From JAPYTY01 sp036338435 (GTDB taxonomy: Bacteria; Acidobacteriota; UBA6911; RPQK01; JADFOI01), in NCBI GenBank assembly GCA_036338435.1, contig JAYZCG010000014.1:1-64000 (forward strand): 64,000 bases of DNA, given 5' to 3'. The notes under the pieces are model-generated. The model was not told where the DNA came from, ran no database searches, and was given only the letters and a program-made list of their open reading frames with translations. A program made the position numbers and the translations under genes. Each line of letters opens with the position of its first letter. Position 1 is the stretch's first letter. Below are positions 63,267 through 64,000 of this stretch, piece after piece.

Positions 63267-63822
63267 AATCGTGAAGTTTTTCAAGCGTGATAAAAGAGCC
63301 TTGATCGTTCTTGGTGGGGTAGGGATAGTCACCTTACTGGCGTTGGGTGTGGTTTTCCCCTTTTATGATGCTACGGCTCGGATTGAAAGCGAGCTCGAAA
63401 GAGAAGAAGAACTCTTGGAGCGATCCATACAAGTTGTGCGAGACGAGTTGTATGGAGCTGAATTAGATAATTTATCTAGAGTACTGTCCGGGTACCGTCA
63501 GAGATTACTAGATGCTCAGGAAACAGGCCTAGCAGCTATTCAGTTAGAGGAGGTGGTGCGTAGTCTGGCAGATGGGAACGGCATTTTGGTGACTCGGAGT
63601 AACCCTTTGCCAGAAAGGGAAATAGGCGACAATTACGTCAAAGTTACACTACAGATCAGTCTCCAAAGTGATATGTTGCAACTTGCCAATTTCCTTTATG
63701 CTCTTGCAGCTCACCCCAAATTCTTTTTAGTGGAAAATTTTTTCCTTAATAGCCTTCAATCAAAAGAACAGTTGCTCATCCAGCCACGCATGAATGTTTC
63801 GGGATTCATTCAACTTTCTTAG
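63256..63822 (+). CDS. gspM: GspM/PilO-like type II secretion protein
   Basis: Protein of 188 aa from the ATG at 63256 (overlapping gspL). N-terminal transmembrane segment (ALIVLGGVGIVTLLALGVVFPFY), a coiled coil of about 60 residues, then a ferredoxin-like PilO/GspM domain. Partners with GspL in the inner-membrane platform. Confidence 0.8.
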   Translation: MKSEIVKFFKRDKRALIVLGGVGIVTLLALGVVFPFYDATARIESELEREEELLERSIQVVRDELYGAELDNLSRVLSGYRQRLLDAQETGLAAIQLEEVVRSLADGNGILVTRSNPLPEREIGDNYVKVTLQISLQSDMLQLANFLYALAAHPKFFLVENFFLNSLQSKEQLLIQPRMNVSGFIQLS

Positions 63823-63852
63823 GGGGTTTGGCATCAATAGAGGGTAGAGAAT

Positions 63853-64000
63853 ATGAAACGACAGATCGTTTTGATCAACTTTTGTATGTTGATGGGGATT
63901 ACATTGATGGCAATCCGGTTTATATCCGTTTGGGATAGTTTTGGTGCATCTAATAGTCTAGAGCAGATCGTTGATAGGACGAGGGATAGGAATACAGCTT
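63853..64000 (+). CDS. Start of a further type II secretion gene (truncated by window edge)
   Basis: An ATG at 63853, with GAGGGTAGAG upstream, opens a frame that runs off the window after 49 codons. It begins MKRQIVLINFCMLMGITLMAIRFIS, a signal-anchor or signal peptide. By position it would be a GspN- or GspC-like protein, or the next component before gspD; the visible part does not decide. Confidence 0.6.
   Translation, partial: MKRQIVLINFCMLMGITLMAIRFISVWDSFGASNSLEQIVDRTRDRNTA

Noticed and set aside
1..64000. tRNA genes, CRISPR arrays, insertion sequences
   Set aside because: I looked for T-arm motifs, regularly spaced direct repeats and transposase motifs; the only tRNA-like structure found is within ssrA. 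The DnaC/IstB-like ATPase has no partner transposase.

Overview
The window is a single stretch of densely packed bacterial chromosome of moderate GC content. I see no rRNA, tRNA, insertion sequence, prophage or CRISPR array. The gene set fits an Acidobacteriota-like organism: a very large TonB-dependent receptor with an N-terminal carboxypeptidase-regulatory-like domain (Oar type), several tetratricopeptide proteins, F420 biosynthesis outside the Actinobacteria, a pseudopilin-rich type II secretion operon, and ECF sigma/zinc-finger anti-sigma pairs. The phylum is inferred from gene content only.

Layout. 1-5.1 kb: 3' end of a TrmJ-type RNA methyltransferase, a DUF1015 protein, a deoxyhypusine-synthase-like enzyme, an SDR and an Atg22/UMF1-type MFS transporter. 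5.1-10.6 kb: a zinc-ribbon DnaC-like ATPase with no ordinary start codon, a PduO-type cobalamin adenosyltransferase, a peroxiredoxin with an in-frame TGA at its catalytic cysteine, a Cys-rich protein, etfB/etfA and a zinc alcohol dehydrogenase. 10.6-19.9 kb: secreted esterase, mutY, dinB, a three-gene 2-oxoacid dehydrogenase operon (E1alpha, E1beta, E2), a secreted Xaa-Pro aminopeptidase and rnhA. 20-26.1 kb: Mrp/DUF971 pair, TerB-like protein, MBL-fold hydrolase, and the npdG-cofD-cofC-cofE operon for coenzyme F420. 26.2-38.7 kb: TPR protein, secreted HExxH protein, TonB-dependent receptor, ubiX, a second TGA-interrupted gene (thioredoxin fold, U-P-H-C), HEAT-like protein, EVE protein, RmlC-like cupin, GT21-like glycosyltransferase, M24 peptidase and PlsC acyltransferase. 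38.7-52.2 kb: polA, an ECF sigma/anti-sigma/pseudo-HtrA operon, uvrA, a possible second DHS-fold protein, coaE, a methyltransferase, a TMTC-like membrane TPR protein and tmRNA (ssrA). 52.4-64 kb: M23 peptidase, a second ECF sigma/anti-sigma pair, a secreted protein, and the type II secretion operon gspE-F-G-H-I-J-K-L-M, which continues past the right edge.

Most notable result. Two unlinked genes (6611-7129 and 32782-33414) each read through exactly one in-frame TGA that sits where a redox-active cysteine is expected. Each TGA is followed, 23 and 17 nt later, by the loop of a perfect 7-bp hairpin whose three-nucleotide loop is GGC in both cases. This is the layout expected of bacterial selenocysteine insertion (UGA plus bSECIS), so I annotate both as selenoproteins rather than pseudogenes. 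UGA is used as an ordinary stop elsewhere in the window (for example the sigma factor ending at 42143). The Sec machinery (selA, selB, selC, selD) is not in the window.

Functional themes are redox and cofactor chemistry (F420, ETF, 2-oxoacid dehydrogenase, two selenoproteins, flavin prenyltransferase), DNA maintenance (MutY, DinB, PolA without recognisable proofreading residues, UvrA, RNase HI) and envelope/secretion functions.
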